This document shows positions 37,093-48,766 of a stretch of 64,000 nt of DNA, in pieces. The notes below the pieces were generated by a model, which saw only the letters and a program-made list of their open reading frames with translations, searched no databases and was not told the DNA's origin. The translations under genes were made by a program, and so were the position numbers. The DNA is from Benincasa hispida (taxonomy: Eukaryota; Streptophyta; Magnoliopsida; Cucurbitales; Cucurbitaceae), in the NCBI RefSeq assembly GCF_009727055.1, contig NC_052357.1, forward strand, positions 7,899,182-7,963,181. Direction: 5' to 3'. The stretch's first letter is position 1; every line of letters begins with the position of its first letter.

Positions 37093-37117
37093 NNNNNNNN
37101 NNNNNNNNNNNNNNNNN
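37093..37117. other. Assembly gap of 25 N
   Basis: A fixed-length run of 25 N separates the clean RNase H sequence from an error-rich repeat of downstream sequence. Confidence 0.95.
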
Positions 37118-38640
37118 ACATGGTTATGTATACGAAAATCATTCTCTGCGATTAAAGTATTTAATGACGAAGAAGGATGCAAAATATCGAGGCTGAATAC
37201 GGTGGGATGTTTGCTCCTGCAAGAGTTCGACCTAGAAATCAAAGACGCAAGGGCACCGAGAACCAAGTCCAGATCATTTGTGCAAGATTGGAAAACTGCG
37301 AGGTTCAAAAGACAGAAAAAAGATATTGAGGAAAGATTTCCCCGATGAGCTACTGATTGCATATAGACATTGTGTTCCTGGCTAAATGTGGACATAGTAA
37401 ACTTCAATAGTTGTGGTCAAACTACGGATGATTGTACATTACCAGCATAAAAAGAAGCTAAGACATATGCCAAATTTTATTTTTTCGGATGCATTCCCTT
37501 CTTATATCGACAAGACCTGATCATAATAATACGTCGATGTGTTCCTGCAGCATGAAGCCAAGAACACATTTTACGAGCTCTGGTCATGAGTCCCCCATAT
37601 GGAGGACATTTTGGGGCAAAGGACCGCAACAATAGTCTTACAGTGCGGGCTACTTTTGGCCAACACTATTTAAGGGCATGCCATGCTGATGTTGTGCAAT
37701 GCGACAGATATCAAAGATAGGGAATAATGTCTAAAAGAAACGAAATCCATTGACATCAATCTTAGAAGTTAATTATTGATGTTTGGGGAAGTTAACTTCA
37801 TGGGCCTATTTCCACATTAAGAAGGTCATCAATATATTCTTGTTGCGGATAATTATGTATCAAAATGGGTATGGCTCATCGCATTCCAATATATGACGCA
37901 GCCCACTTATGGCAAAGTTTCTAAAGAAGAACATTTTTGCCGATATGCGGATGCTTGGGCCTAATCTATCGGCTAGGGCTCTTTTCACTTTATTAATCGC
38001 ATAATGCCAATCTGTGACTAAATCCAACGTCATCTCTTATCTGATGTAACCTTGCTTATCACCTGCCAGATTATCTAATGGGCAGGTAGAGATTTTTATA
38101 AAGAGAAATCAAAACTAATCTTTCGGAAAAAGCCGTAGTTAATACTCCCAGGAGCGATTGGTCACCCAGCTTGATGAAGCACTATAGGCTTACAGGACCG
38201 CCTAAAAAACACCAATTCGGCATGTCTCCGTTACGCCCTGGTCCTTCGAAAAAGCTTGTCATCTGTCGCTTGAGTTGGAACATTAAGCGATGTGGGCATG
38301 CAAGAAGCCTGAAGTTTGATTTAAGCCCCAGTGTGGGGAAATCCGGAACTGCCAATTGAATCCAGTTGGTCGAATGACCGAAGGGGTTGCCTATGCAAAA
38401 GTGCTAAGATATAACAAGCGAAAAGAACAAAGATAATGGCATCGATGACCACATTACACGACCAGACATTCACGAAGGCAGTAGGTATTATTCTTCAACA
38501 GCACATTTGCGATTGTTTTCTAGGAAAGTTGAAGTCTCCGCTAGTCTGGGCCATTCCGAATCAAGACAATATTTCCTCATGGCGCAATGGAATTAACAAC
38601 TTTAGATGGGAACAACGCATTCAAAGTCAATATCTCTCTC
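37118..38640 (+). other. Error-rich duplicate of RNase H to integrase (likely raw long read)
   Basis: 37118-38166 follows 38798-39808 base for base but with single-base insertions and deletions about every 10 to 15 bases, for example CATTCTCTGCGATTAAAGTA against CATTCTGCGATTAAGTA. From 38167 to 38640 it continues past the point where the clean copy enters the N gap. There it shows integrase C-terminal remnants (for example ELEHKAMW and GKLKS read in shifting frames). The indel pattern is typical of uncorrected long-read gap filling rather than evolution. Confidence 0.85.
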
Positions 38641-39808
38641 TGAGTTTTGAGTCAACGCAAGGATAAGGTGTTGCATCCTATTTATTATGCAAGAAAAACA
38701 CTGAACGATGCGCAGGAGACCTATACGACCACTAAAAAGGAAATGCTCGCAGTGGTGTTTGCACTGGAGAAGTTCCGATAGTACCTAATCGGAACGAACA
38801 TGGTGGTGTATACGAATCATTCTGCGATTAAGTATTTAATGACGAAGAAGGATGCAAAATCGAGGCTGATACGGTGGGTGTTGCTCCTGCAAGAGTTCGA
38901 CCTAGAAATCAAAGACCGGAAGGGCACCGAGAACCAAGTCCCAGATCATTTGTCAAGATTGGAAAACTGCGAGGTTCAAGGGACAGAAAAAGATATTGAG
39001 GAAAGATTCCCCGATGAGCTACTGATGGCAGTAGACATTGATGTTCCCTGGTATGTGGACATAGTAAACTTCATAGTTTGTGGTCAACTACCGGATGATT
39101 GTACATACCAGCATAAAAAGAAGCTAAGACATGATGCCAAATTTTACTTTTGGGATGATCCCTTCTTATATCGACAAGGACCTGATCATATAATACGTCG
39201 ATGTGTTCCTGAGCATGAAGCCAAGCACATTTTAGAGCTCTGTCATGAGTCCCCATATGGAGGACATTTTGGGGGGCAAAGGACCGCAACAAAAGTCTTA
39301 CAGTGCGGCTACTTTTGGCCAACACTATTTAAGGATGCCATGCTGATGTTGTGCAATGCGACAGATATCAAAGGATAGGGAATATGTCTAAAAGAAACGA
39401 AATGCCATTGACATCAATCTTAGAAGTTGAATTATTTGATGTTTGGGGAATTAACTTCATGGGCCTATTTCCACCATAAGAAGGTCATCAATATATTCTT
39501 GTTGCGGTAGATTATGTATCAAAATGGGTTGAGGCCATCGCATGTACCAAGAATGACGCAGCCACTATGGCAAAGTTTCTAAAGAAGAACATTTTTGCTC
39601 GATATGGGATGCTTGGGCCTTAATCATCGGCGAGGGCTCTCACTTTATTAATCGCATAATTGCCAACCTGTTGACTAAATTCAACGTCAGCCATCGAGTT
39701 GTAACTGCTTATCACCTGCAGACTAATGGGCAGGTAGAGATTTATAATAGAGAAATCAAAACTATCTTGGAAAAGGTAGTTAATACTGCCAGGAGGGATT
39801 GGTCACCC
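38641..39808 (+). pseudogene. Athila-like RNase H to integrase (clean copy)
   Basis: 38641-38800 repeats 36937-37092, then RNase H continues ([27 protein letters not shown]). The integrase zinc-binding region follows with [20 protein letters not shown] near 39216-39275, ending in CNATDIKG and a stop at 39376-39378. The integrase core is partly readable downstream (FDVWGINFMGPFPP near 39440-39475, then VDYVSKWVEAIA) up to the N gap at 39809. Stops and a frameshift near 39615 break the core. Confidence 0.85.
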
Positions 39809-40562
39809 NNNNNNNNNNNNNNNNNNNNNNNNNNNNNNNNNNNNNNNNNNNNNNNNNNNNNNNNNNNNNNNNNNNNNNNNNNNNNNNNNNNNNNNNNNNN
39901 NNNNNNNNNNNNNNNNNNNNNNNNNNNNNNNNNNNNNNNNNNNNNNNNNNNNNNNNNNNNNNNNNNNNNNNNNNNNNNNNNNNNNNNNNNNNNNNNNNNN
40001 NNNNNNNNNNNNNNNNNNNNNNNNNNNNNNNNNNNNNNNNNNNNNNNNNNNNNNNNNNNNNNNNNNNNNNNNNNNNNNNNNNNNNNNNNNNNNNNNNNNN
40101 NNNNNNNNNNNNNNNNNNNNNNNNNNNNNNNNNNNNNNNNNNNNNNNNNNNNNNNNNNNNNNNNNNNNNNNNNNNNNNNNNNNNNNNNNNNNNNNNNNNN
40201 NNNNNNNNNNNNNNNNNNNNNNNNNNNNNNNNNNNNNNNNNNNNNNNNNNNNNNNNNNNNNNNNNNNNNNNNNNNNNNNNNNNNNNNNNNNNNNNNNNNN
40301 NNNNNNNNNNNNNNNNNNNNNNNNNNNNNNNNNNNNNNNNNNNNNNNNNNNNNNNNNNNNNNNNNNNNNNNNNNNNNNNNNNNNNNNNNNNNNNNNNNNN
40401 NNNNNNNNNNNNNNNNNNNNNNNNNNNNNNNNNNNNNNNNNNNNNNNNNNNNNNNNNNNNNNNNNNNNNNNNNNNNNNNNNNNNNNNNNNNNNNNNNNNN
40501 NNNNNNNNNNNNNNNNNNNNNNNNNNNNNNNNNNNNNNNNNNNNNNNNNNNNNNNNNNNNNN
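39809..40562. other. Assembly gap of 754 N
   Basis: The gap removes the end of the integrase and the start of the 3' non-coding region. Reading frames drawn across it are meaningless. Confidence 0.98.
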
Positions 40563-41894
40563 TGAGGGGTGTGTTGCGCTCGCATATGTCCTTTGCCCGT
40601 CCTTAGCCAAATGCACTATGTTGAGGTATCCTCCAGAAATGTGTTGGTTAAGGGGTGTGTTGCGGGGATGTATGCGTGTTGCCTGTCCTCGGAAAAAATG
40701 TATCTGCGTTTATTGGAAGTATGGTGTGAATTTTGAATCATGCACCCTTCTGAATCAAATTTGTAACGTAATCAAATTCTTTGACTCTTGCATAGGCAAT
40801 AGAAAATTTTGTAATGCGTTCATTTGTAATTTATTTGTATAACTTGTTAATAGTCAATACAATCAGAGTATATATTTACCCCACTTTTTACCTGTGCCTC
40901 TGTCTTTATCTTCCTTTGTTAATTTTTGTGACATTCTAAATCTCTTATTTTTACGATCTTCATTGCATTGCTATGATGTATTACATGTTTATACTTAGAA
41001 ACATTTCCCATACTTAGTAAATTCTGACTAACTCTTAGTTAATTCTTAGTTTAGCAGTACTTTACCTTTTATCTTTCAAAGTTTTGCTCAAACCTTCTTT
41101 TTGAAAATTTCTTCTAAGTGTTTGTCTAGTCTCTCCAAATAACACAATAAGGACCTTGCTCATCTTTAAATTTAGGGGTGGGGAAGGTCTAAGCAAATGA
41201 GATCAAGATTATGCTGTATCTAAGAAAATGTGTCCATTTTTAATTAAAAATGAAAAAATATATATATTTTTATGCACAACTCCAATGTCAATGCAAGGGA
41301 AAACCTCAAAACTGTCCCAACCTGATAAGAGTTTAGTTGTGAAAGGAGCCTGCTTGTAGTTGGATGTTCGTATGACACCCGTAGGAGCAAGCCAAAACGA
41401 AGGTGGGTTTCCAAGAACAACGTAGTATGGAAAAAAAACAAAAACAAAAACAAAAGAATGTAAGAGACAACTTCTCTGATTATCATGAGTTGAAGTTTAA
41501 ACTGGCACACAATAGTCATGGATGTCCGCATGACACCCGTGGGGATAAGCCAAAACGAAGAGTGTAACCATGACCAACAGTCTCTAAATAAAGAAATGAC
41601 GCAAAGTTTTGCTTACCGCATATAGACACATCAAGTTGTTTTGAAAAAGAAGAGATAAACATTCTATTTTGAAAACTAGAAAAGCATCTTTGAGTAGAAT
41701 TTTGTCATATAGAAGAATAAAGTAGGGCTTGCTAAGAATTAGCAAGGATAGAAGGAAATTGCGATGTCAAGTAATGTGCCTAAGTGTAACATTCGAAGCA
41801 ACCAATCGTCGCAAAAATAGAGGATAGGAATTGAGCATGATTTCCTTAGTAGAAAATATGCTTGAGGATAAGCATATATCTAAATTTGGGGGTG
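40563..41894 (+). other. Athila-like 3' non-coding region
   Basis: No coding domain and no env-like frame is seen. The block GCATGACACCCGT(A/G)GG(A/G) with CAAGCCAAAACGAAG occurs at about 41371-41402 and again at 41530-41562. The end, TAAATTTGGGGGTG just before the 3' LTR at 41895, looks like the polypurine tract. Confidence 0.7.
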
Positions 41895-43699
41895 TGATAA
41901 ATTGTAGAAATACAAGTTATTTATGCCACCTTATCTAGATATTGCGGCCAAAAGTTAGTAAATATGCGCCGATTTTATGAAAATTAGCCTAGTATTACAA
42001 TAATTATAAATGTTTGCAATTACACCCACTAACACCATAAAGATGGAAGACAAGCCGAATTTTACTCTATTTTGCAGGAGACCAAGTCACCGCTTGCGCT
42101 CAAGGTTCACGAGAAACTGATCAACGCATTTCTGTCACATTGCGCCTGTTAGTCAACAATGAAGAGATAATTACCGCAATGACGGCGCAATGCGATAGTC
42201 GATCCAGAGCTGTGTTTCAACCGCATGTGGTAATAAAAACAACACCGCATGCGAATCCATGATCGAAAGATGCAGCTGAGCAACGCAAAAGTGGAGGATT
42301 GAGACACGTGTACAACTAACGGTTGTGCAAAATTGACGGTCTGATTGCATAACAGAAGGAATAATATCCCTCAATCTTCGAAATTACCATAACCATCAGT
42401 GGGGACCACAAGGTCGGAGTCAAAGACCTGCACCTATAAATACCCCATAGATTTTAGAGAAAAAGGAATGCTATGGGATACGGGGTAAATGCTGCAAAAC
42501 TGTTGAGAGAAAAGGTTGAGCTGAGTGCTTAAGTGAAGAAATCCGGAAAGAAGACGAGATAAGGCCAAGAGGTGAATCTCATATCTAATTTGCGAAACAC
42601 TCGACTGAAAGCTCTGTGCAAAGATCCCTGCTACCGGTAGAGCAAGCCTGAGAGGGAAGCTCTTCCTACCATAAAATCCATCCTATCTGGCAAGCAGATC
42701 TTCATCGAATCAGTGCCAAGACATTGTCACTTGTTTGTATCTGTTCTATCTCTTTCATCGTTGTATTTCATGTTTCCTTTATCTATTCATTCACACACCA
42801 TGTATCAAACACTTAATAGAGATATTAAATGTTTCGATAGCTTTCATTTATCTTTTTCTGTCTATTTCTGTTTACTCGTCAATCACTTTCTTCATGATGT
42901 CTTCTTAATTCCCTGATAAGCAATATGTATTAACCAAGTACTTAATCTGTGTTAAAGATATAAAATGCGTTTAGCTAAGGCATGCTAGACAGCATTTTAC
43001 CTGTGAGAGCAGAAGTGAAGATGCCATTCTGATCTATCGAGAGAAGGTCAGAAGAATACGTTAACTAAAGCGAGTAGTACTTCCAGACATGGAAGTAACC
43101 TTGTGTTCATTACGTTAGTCTCTGTTTCACCACAGACATGTGGGAGCGCGGCCGATCACTGAAAGGTGTACGCCAAGAGAAGAGCGGAACAACATTTGTA
43201 GCTTCAACACAATTGAGAACTTGCGTTGTTTATATTATTTGTCTTTCTCTTTCTATTATGTTCATAAGACTTGCCGCCGCATTCCACCTCTTTGCACAAC
43301 TTTCACAGCCAGCCTTGACCCTAGAATTGTGTAACATGAAGCCTATATCTTGTATCATCTAGCTTAGGTTTATTGTATTTTATTTTATTATCGCATCTTT
43401 ACTGCTTTACTTTATTTTATCGCAATTTATATACCTGTACAAACACATTTTTAAAAAGATTGAAAACCTGGTCGCATATATCACAAACATACCACAATAA
43501 CCTAAATCAGTCCCTGTGTTCGACCTCGGGTCACACCAAGAAACTTGTGATGGAATTACACTTGGTTTTATTGTAAGGAAACTTGTGCAACGCATGGCAT
43601 ACTACGTGAACACCCATCATTAATGCATATCTAGCGGTAGTATCGCATCATTTCGAGCATAGAACATCATCAATCATATCTATCAAAACCTGCGTTACA
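41895..43699 (+). repeat. Athila-like element, 3' LTR
   Basis: It starts TGATAAATTGTAGAAATACA and ends ACCTGCGTTACA, followed by the CCTAC target duplication. TATA box TATAAATA is at 42435-42442. In the first ~340 aligned bases it differs from the 5' LTR at about 19 positions by eye, mostly transitions. Confidence 0.9.
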
Positions 43700-43769
43700 C
43701 CTACTACATTAACAAAAGTTGTTGATGAGAGTTCATCTAGTAGGTCAAATTCACCTCAAGAGTTGAGGG
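43700..43769 (+). pseudogene. Copia element 2, continuation after the Gypsy insertion
   Basis: After the repeated CCTAC the Copia reading continues in frame as TTLTKVVDESSSSRSNSPQE, the serine-rich stretch between integrase and RT. It ends abruptly at an LTR start (43770). RT and RNase H of this element are missing. Confidence 0.75.
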
Positions 43770-45895
43770 TGTTAGGGTTGATGCCCTAAATCTCGTAGGG
43801 TCACGTAGTTTGTAAACACCTATATGAACAAACGCTTGTGATGTAATAATATGAGATATTTTCTTCACTGTTGTCTATAAAATATGAGATATTTTATTTG
43901 CATTTACCACAAACTAATAAACTAAGATCCCTGGTTATCGTTGTAACTTAAACATGTATGTGGAAACATACAAGCGAATCATGCCTTAAGCGAATCATGC
44001 CTTAAGTGATAACCTAAATGGTTTGTAGTATATGGATATAGGAGGGAAACCTTATCCTAGTGGCACTACGGATACGACCCGCTTTGTAGATGTTACAAGT
44101 GTTGTAAAGTGCTACAGATGGTCTAATCCTGATCATTCATGTGGAGACATTCGAACGGGGGTGTCTTATACAAAGGAGGTTGTATAAGACCAGACCACAA
44201 AATGTTTAGTCTCGTTATATAACGTCCTTCATGACAAAGACTTTCATTTCACTAGGATGACCATAGGTAACATGACCTTAATCCTAAGTGAGTTGGGAAC
44301 TCTTGCCTATGAAAGTGGTCATTTGATTTGCATGGGTGCGAGTGGCGAGATTGTCGACTCAAACCTACCACTTTGGGGATTCGTCTGATTGGGGAGCTGG
44401 GAACTCAGCTACACAAGATGGAATTCACTTCTTCCCCGAGCAGGGGTAAGTAGATAGATTGCTCCTTTAAGGGCTGATTCTGGGGCTTGAACGATGTGGC
44501 GCCACACACTTTCTCATAGCCCGAGAGGTGTTCACTTATAGTAGAACTATGATGTATTATTCATTAGAAGAATCAGTGGTACTTAAGAAGTTAGATGTAA
44601 CTACAAGGGGAAAAAAGTAAATTAGCCCAACTGTACTTATGCGCGATTTGTGAAGGGTCATCGTACTGTTGATTGGTTATATCCAATAGACACAGAAATA
44701 TATATGTAGTGAGAAGAGTGCAACTGTCAGTCTTTAGTGGAGTGCCCGACAGTTAACGGATGGTGGATTTCGTGATTAAAGAGTTTAATCAGCTATTCAC
44801 GTATCGTTGGATCTTCAAGCTACAAGTCCATAAGGTCCCCTTGGTAGCTCAATGGATTCAAGTTGATAATCAGTTTTTGGGTCAGTTTGAAGTGTTCAAA
44901 TTAACAAGAGGGAATTTGAATATATATGATATGATTAAATTGGTTCAATTGTATGTGATATAATTGATATGATGTATGAGATACATTAATTAGAGGATTT
45001 TGATATAAATCTGATTTATATTAAATAAAAGAGAAATGAACTATGGTTTAAATATCACATGTGATGTGATATTAAAACTATAGGTTATAAATATAATATG
45101 ATAAGTTAGTTATTATATTTATTTATAATTAAACAATTATATGATAATTGTGGTTGGTTATTTTCTCCATTAACCGTAAAAGTGGGTGGTTGTTTTCAGT
45201 TTTGAATAATTGAAGGATAAAATGAAAAATATTTTGATTTTTTAAAGATATCGCTTCATTGTGTGCAGTACTAATATTTTAGCTCAGGAAAGACTACACA
45301 ATAGCCTTTAAGCGAGAGCATAAATGATCGTGTAAAGCGATGTACTAAATGATCGCATGCTAAGCGAGATTTACTCAACGATCGTATAAACGATCAAGCG
45401 TGATACTAAACAATAGTGTACCAATGAGATTTACTAAACGATCAAGCATCCCAGTCTATGTGATAGACAGAACCTTCTCCCACTTGCTTGATCGTGTAGC
45501 TCGATCGTTTCCTTCCTCTATACCTCTACCAAATCCAAAAAAACTCACACCTTCTGTATTCTCACTCCGAGAATACCAAGGTTGTCGAGCGGTGGTGTCG
45601 AAGGGTGTTTGTTCGTAGAGAAGACTGTTCGTGATAACTAGACGATTGGGTAGGCGATTTGAACGAAAGCGAGAGGTTGTTGTCCACTTGTTGATGGGAG
45701 CGAGAGATTCACAAAAGAAGAGTTCTTCAAAGGTATGTCTCTCGTTCCTTTTGTTTTTTATTACTAAAGCATGTTGTAATTTATTCTAAGATGCATAACT
45801 GTTCTGTTTGCGTGTGAATGCCTTTAATTCTTTCATAATGGATTTGAATGGATCTTGCTTCCACTCACTATTCTCTTGAATAAGAGTTTCTTTAA
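43770..45895 (+). mobile_element. Family A 5' LTR of a Copia-type element
   Basis: It starts TGTTAGGGTTGATGCCCTAA and ends GAGTTTCTTTAA, where the inverted copy at 25729 ends in CA. It is followed two bases later by a tRNA-Met primer site, which shows that it is a 5' LTR. It cuts into Copia element 2. Its 3' third contains many CGATCG-type palindromic words (45300-45510). Confidence 0.85.
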
Positions 45896-45896
45896 T

Positions 45897-45910
45897 TAGT
45901 ATCAGAGCCA
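45897..45910 (+). promoter_or_regulatory. Primer binding site, initiator tRNA-Met type
   Basis: TAGTATCAGAGCCA differs from the usual TGGTATCAGAGCCA by one G to A change. It lies immediately after the family A LTR. Confidence 0.85.
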
Positions 45911-46292
45911 GGTTCTAATATTCCAAATCCATTGTTGTATAAAATTGCATTTACTTTCATGGTGGGTGTTAAGCATGTCTACATTTTGTTTAAGTGTTAA
46001 ATGTGTTTGTGGAAGTGGATTAATGGAGTTTCTTGGATGATTGCCTTTGGTTGTGAATTTCTTTTACATTTTCAAAGTTAATTGTAAGGGCCCCTGTGTT
46101 TTTGGGCATTTTAACTTGCTATCGAGTCTGTAATTCAAAGTGTTTGAGTCAGTGGGAGTCGCTCGTGATGAAGCTTCAAGGCATGAAGATGCGCATTACT
46201 TCAAGGAAGAAGAAGACCGAGAGTTGGTCAGATCGTGTAAACGATGGAGTAAACGATCGTTGAGTATGAGATACTCATTGCAAGGTAGACGC
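45911..46292 (+). mobile_element. Family A element leader, part 1
   Basis: Non-coding leader following the primer site. It ends with CGATCG-type words (46225-46262) and is interrupted by LTR family B copy 2. No gag reading frame is seen. Confidence 0.65.
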
Positions 46293-48373
46293 TGTTAGGA
46301 TTGGTGTCCTAATTCTCCCAGAGTCTTATTATTTGTAATTATACACATTGTTATGAATAAAATAAGAGTTATTTCGTTCTGGCATTTACTCATATCCAAT
46401 AAACAAAGCTCCATGGTTATTGTATGTAAACTTAAGCATGTATATGAGATATAGAAGTGGATCATGCCTTAAGTGATAACCTAAATAGATCTATAGTATA
46501 AGGATTAAGGAGGGATACCTGATCCTGGTGACACTAAGGATATGGCCCGCTTTGTAGAAGTTTGCAAGTGTTGTGAACTACTACAGATGGTAGATCCTGA
46601 CCATTCATGTGGAGACATGCGAGTAAGGTGTCCTATACAAAGAGTTTGTATATGACCGGATCACGAGATGATTCGTCTCTGTATATAACGCCGTTGATAC
46701 TGGAGACTTACATCTCGCCTAAACGACCATAGATGACATGACCTCAATCCTGAGTGTTTTGAAAACTCCTGCCTTTGAGGGCGGTCTTTTTATTAGTATG
46801 GGTGAGAATGGCCAGATTGCCAACTCAACATGCCTAACTTTTTTGGGAGCTGGGAACTCAGTTACACAAGATGGAATTCACTCCTTCCCCGAAGCAGAGG
46901 TAAGTAGATAGATTTCTCTCTTAAGGGCTGATTCCAGGGCTTGAACATAGTGGCCACAACTTCTCTTTGGACAAAAGGACTCAGTCATAGTAGGACTATG
47001 ACTTATGTTCATTAGAGGGATCAATGGTACATAAGGAGTTAGATGTAACTACAGGGACATAATGGTTATTAGCCTAGCTGTACTTACGAGCGATCTGTGA
47101 AGGGTTATCGCACTGTTGATTGGTTGATATGAACACATAATATTTTTGTAGTAAGGAGAGTTCAACTGTCGGTCTTTAATGGAGTGTCTGGCAGTTAACG
47201 AATGGTGGATCCCATGACTAAAGAGTTTAGTCAGTTATTCACGTACCGTTGAAGTTTTGAGCTATAGGTCTATAAGGTCCCCTTGGTAGCTCAATGGATT
47301 CAAGTTGAGAATCAGTTCTTGGTGTTGATTTGAAATGTTCAAATTGACAAGAGGTAATCCGATTATATATGATATGATCGATGTGATGTATGAGATACAT
47401 CTAGTGGAGGATTAATGTAAATGAGATTTACATTAAGGACCATGAAATAGAAAAAGAGCTATGGTTTATATGTTTCATAAGATGAAATATTAAAACTATA
47501 GGTTATAAATATAGTATGGTAAGTTGGTTATCATATATATTTATAATAATATTCATTATTGGATAATTATCTTTTTTTTCTCTAACAACCAATTGAGTGG
47601 GAGGTTATTGGTAGTTTTCATGGTAACCGCGAGATAAAAGGAAAAATGTTTTCCTAAATTTAGTAGTTATTGAATTGAGAGTTTCTATTCTCGAAAATTT
47701 CTCACGGTGTCTGTCAAATAAATGAGATTTATTAAATGACAGCTGAAGAGAGACTAGACGATCGTGGAGTGTTTCTATACGATAGGCATTCAACTGGCCG
47801 ATTAGCTAAACAATCATGTAGCTTTTGCTAAACGATCGCATAGCATTTGTTAAATGATTGGGCATCGTTTATACGATAGACTTGTCATCTCCCACTTGTT
47901 CAATCGTTTACACGATTGTTCCTCTGGTCTCGTCCTCTAACCAAGTCCACACAGAGCCCGCACTTCTGGATTCTCACACCGAGAATACCAAGGTAGCCAT
48001 TGTGGTGGTGTCGTACTCAACTTCACATCATCGAGGTTTTTGGAGGCCGTCCGCTGAGTTCGTTGTGTTCGTGATCTTGGTGTTTGTTGTGTTTGTGGTC
48101 GCTATGATTGTGCAGTGTAGCGGTTGTAGTGTTCGAGCATTCGTGATTATCGTCTTGCTGTGAACGAGCATTCATAATCAAGGGTGTTGAAGATGAGTCT
48201 TCAAAGGTATGTTAATTCTATCCTTTGATCGTATAGTAAAGCATGTTATAATTTCGTTTTTGCATAGCATATAGTTTTCGTTTCTTAATTGTAATTGTTG
48301 TTATTCAAATACGATTGAAATTTGGAACGATCATTCTGCTGCTTATGAAAATCCTCATGTTCGATTTCCTTCA
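46293..48373 (+). mobile_element. Solo LTR, family B (copy 2)
   Basis: It starts TGTTAGGATTGGTGTCCTAA and ends TTCGATTTCCTTCA, 2081 bases. Flanking target duplications are a perfect GACGC (46288-46292 and 48374-48378). It matches copy 1 at 23370-25480 along its length but lacks the 38-base T run. No internal region remains. Confidence 0.92.
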
Positions 48374-48378
48374 GACGC

Positions 48379-48760
48379 GCGTGCACTAAACGATCGTGTA
48401 GGTCAGCATGCTTCATCGCATAGTCACTAACTACACGATTGCTCAATAAATGTTACTTAGCACTTCTTTTTCGATCGTCTAGACGATCATGTTTCATAGC
48501 ATAGTAGTTGTCTACACGATTGTTTAGACTTGCATTTAAACTTGGTGTGCTGCATGATCGAGTGGCCTTCATGCTTCATCGCATAGTCAAAGGTACTCAA
48601 TCGTTGCTACGATCGTGGTTACTTGACCACTTTTACTAAACAATCAGGAAGAAGGCTTCGCTTGGGTGGTTCAAGACTCGGTTCGCTTATTGAACCGATT
48701 TGCTCGATGGTTTTATGTAATAGATAAATTTAATTTTCGATGTTTTAGGCTGATCATCCC
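48379..48760 (+). mobile_element. Family A element leader, part 2
   Basis: It continues the leader after the inserted LTR. CGATCG-type words recur, and GCTTCATCGCATAGTC occurs at about 48410 and again near 48574. No reading frame is supported. Confidence 0.6.
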
Positions 48761-48766
48761 GGTCCA

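Larger units (their letters stand above)
31339..43699 (+). mobile_element. Athila-like Ty3/Gypsy element, 12.4 kb as assembled
   Basis: Two LTRs in the same orientation (31339-33201 and 41895-43699) flank a Ty3/Gypsy internal region. Perfect 5-bp target duplications CCTAC lie at 31334-31338 and 43700-43704. The primer site at 33208 (TGGCACCGTTGTCGGGGA) resembles the tRNA-Asp site used by Athila/Tat elements. Order of coding remnants: gag, protease, RT, RNase H, integrase, then a long 3' non-coding region, as in Athila. It is inserted in the integrase C-terminal region of Copia element 2. The assembled internal sequence is disturbed by artefacts at 32140, 34014-34225, 37093-38640 and 39809-40562, so the true length is uncertain. 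Confidence 0.9.

Noticed and set aside
39671..40842. Long open frames across the N gap on both strands
   Set aside because: They consist mostly of undetermined residues and have no coding meaning.
29339..45895. Copia 2 and the family A LTR at 43770 as one element with its 3' LTR
   Set aside because: The LTR is followed by a primer site and leader, so it is a 5' LTR. Copia 2 also stops before RT with no polypurine tract.
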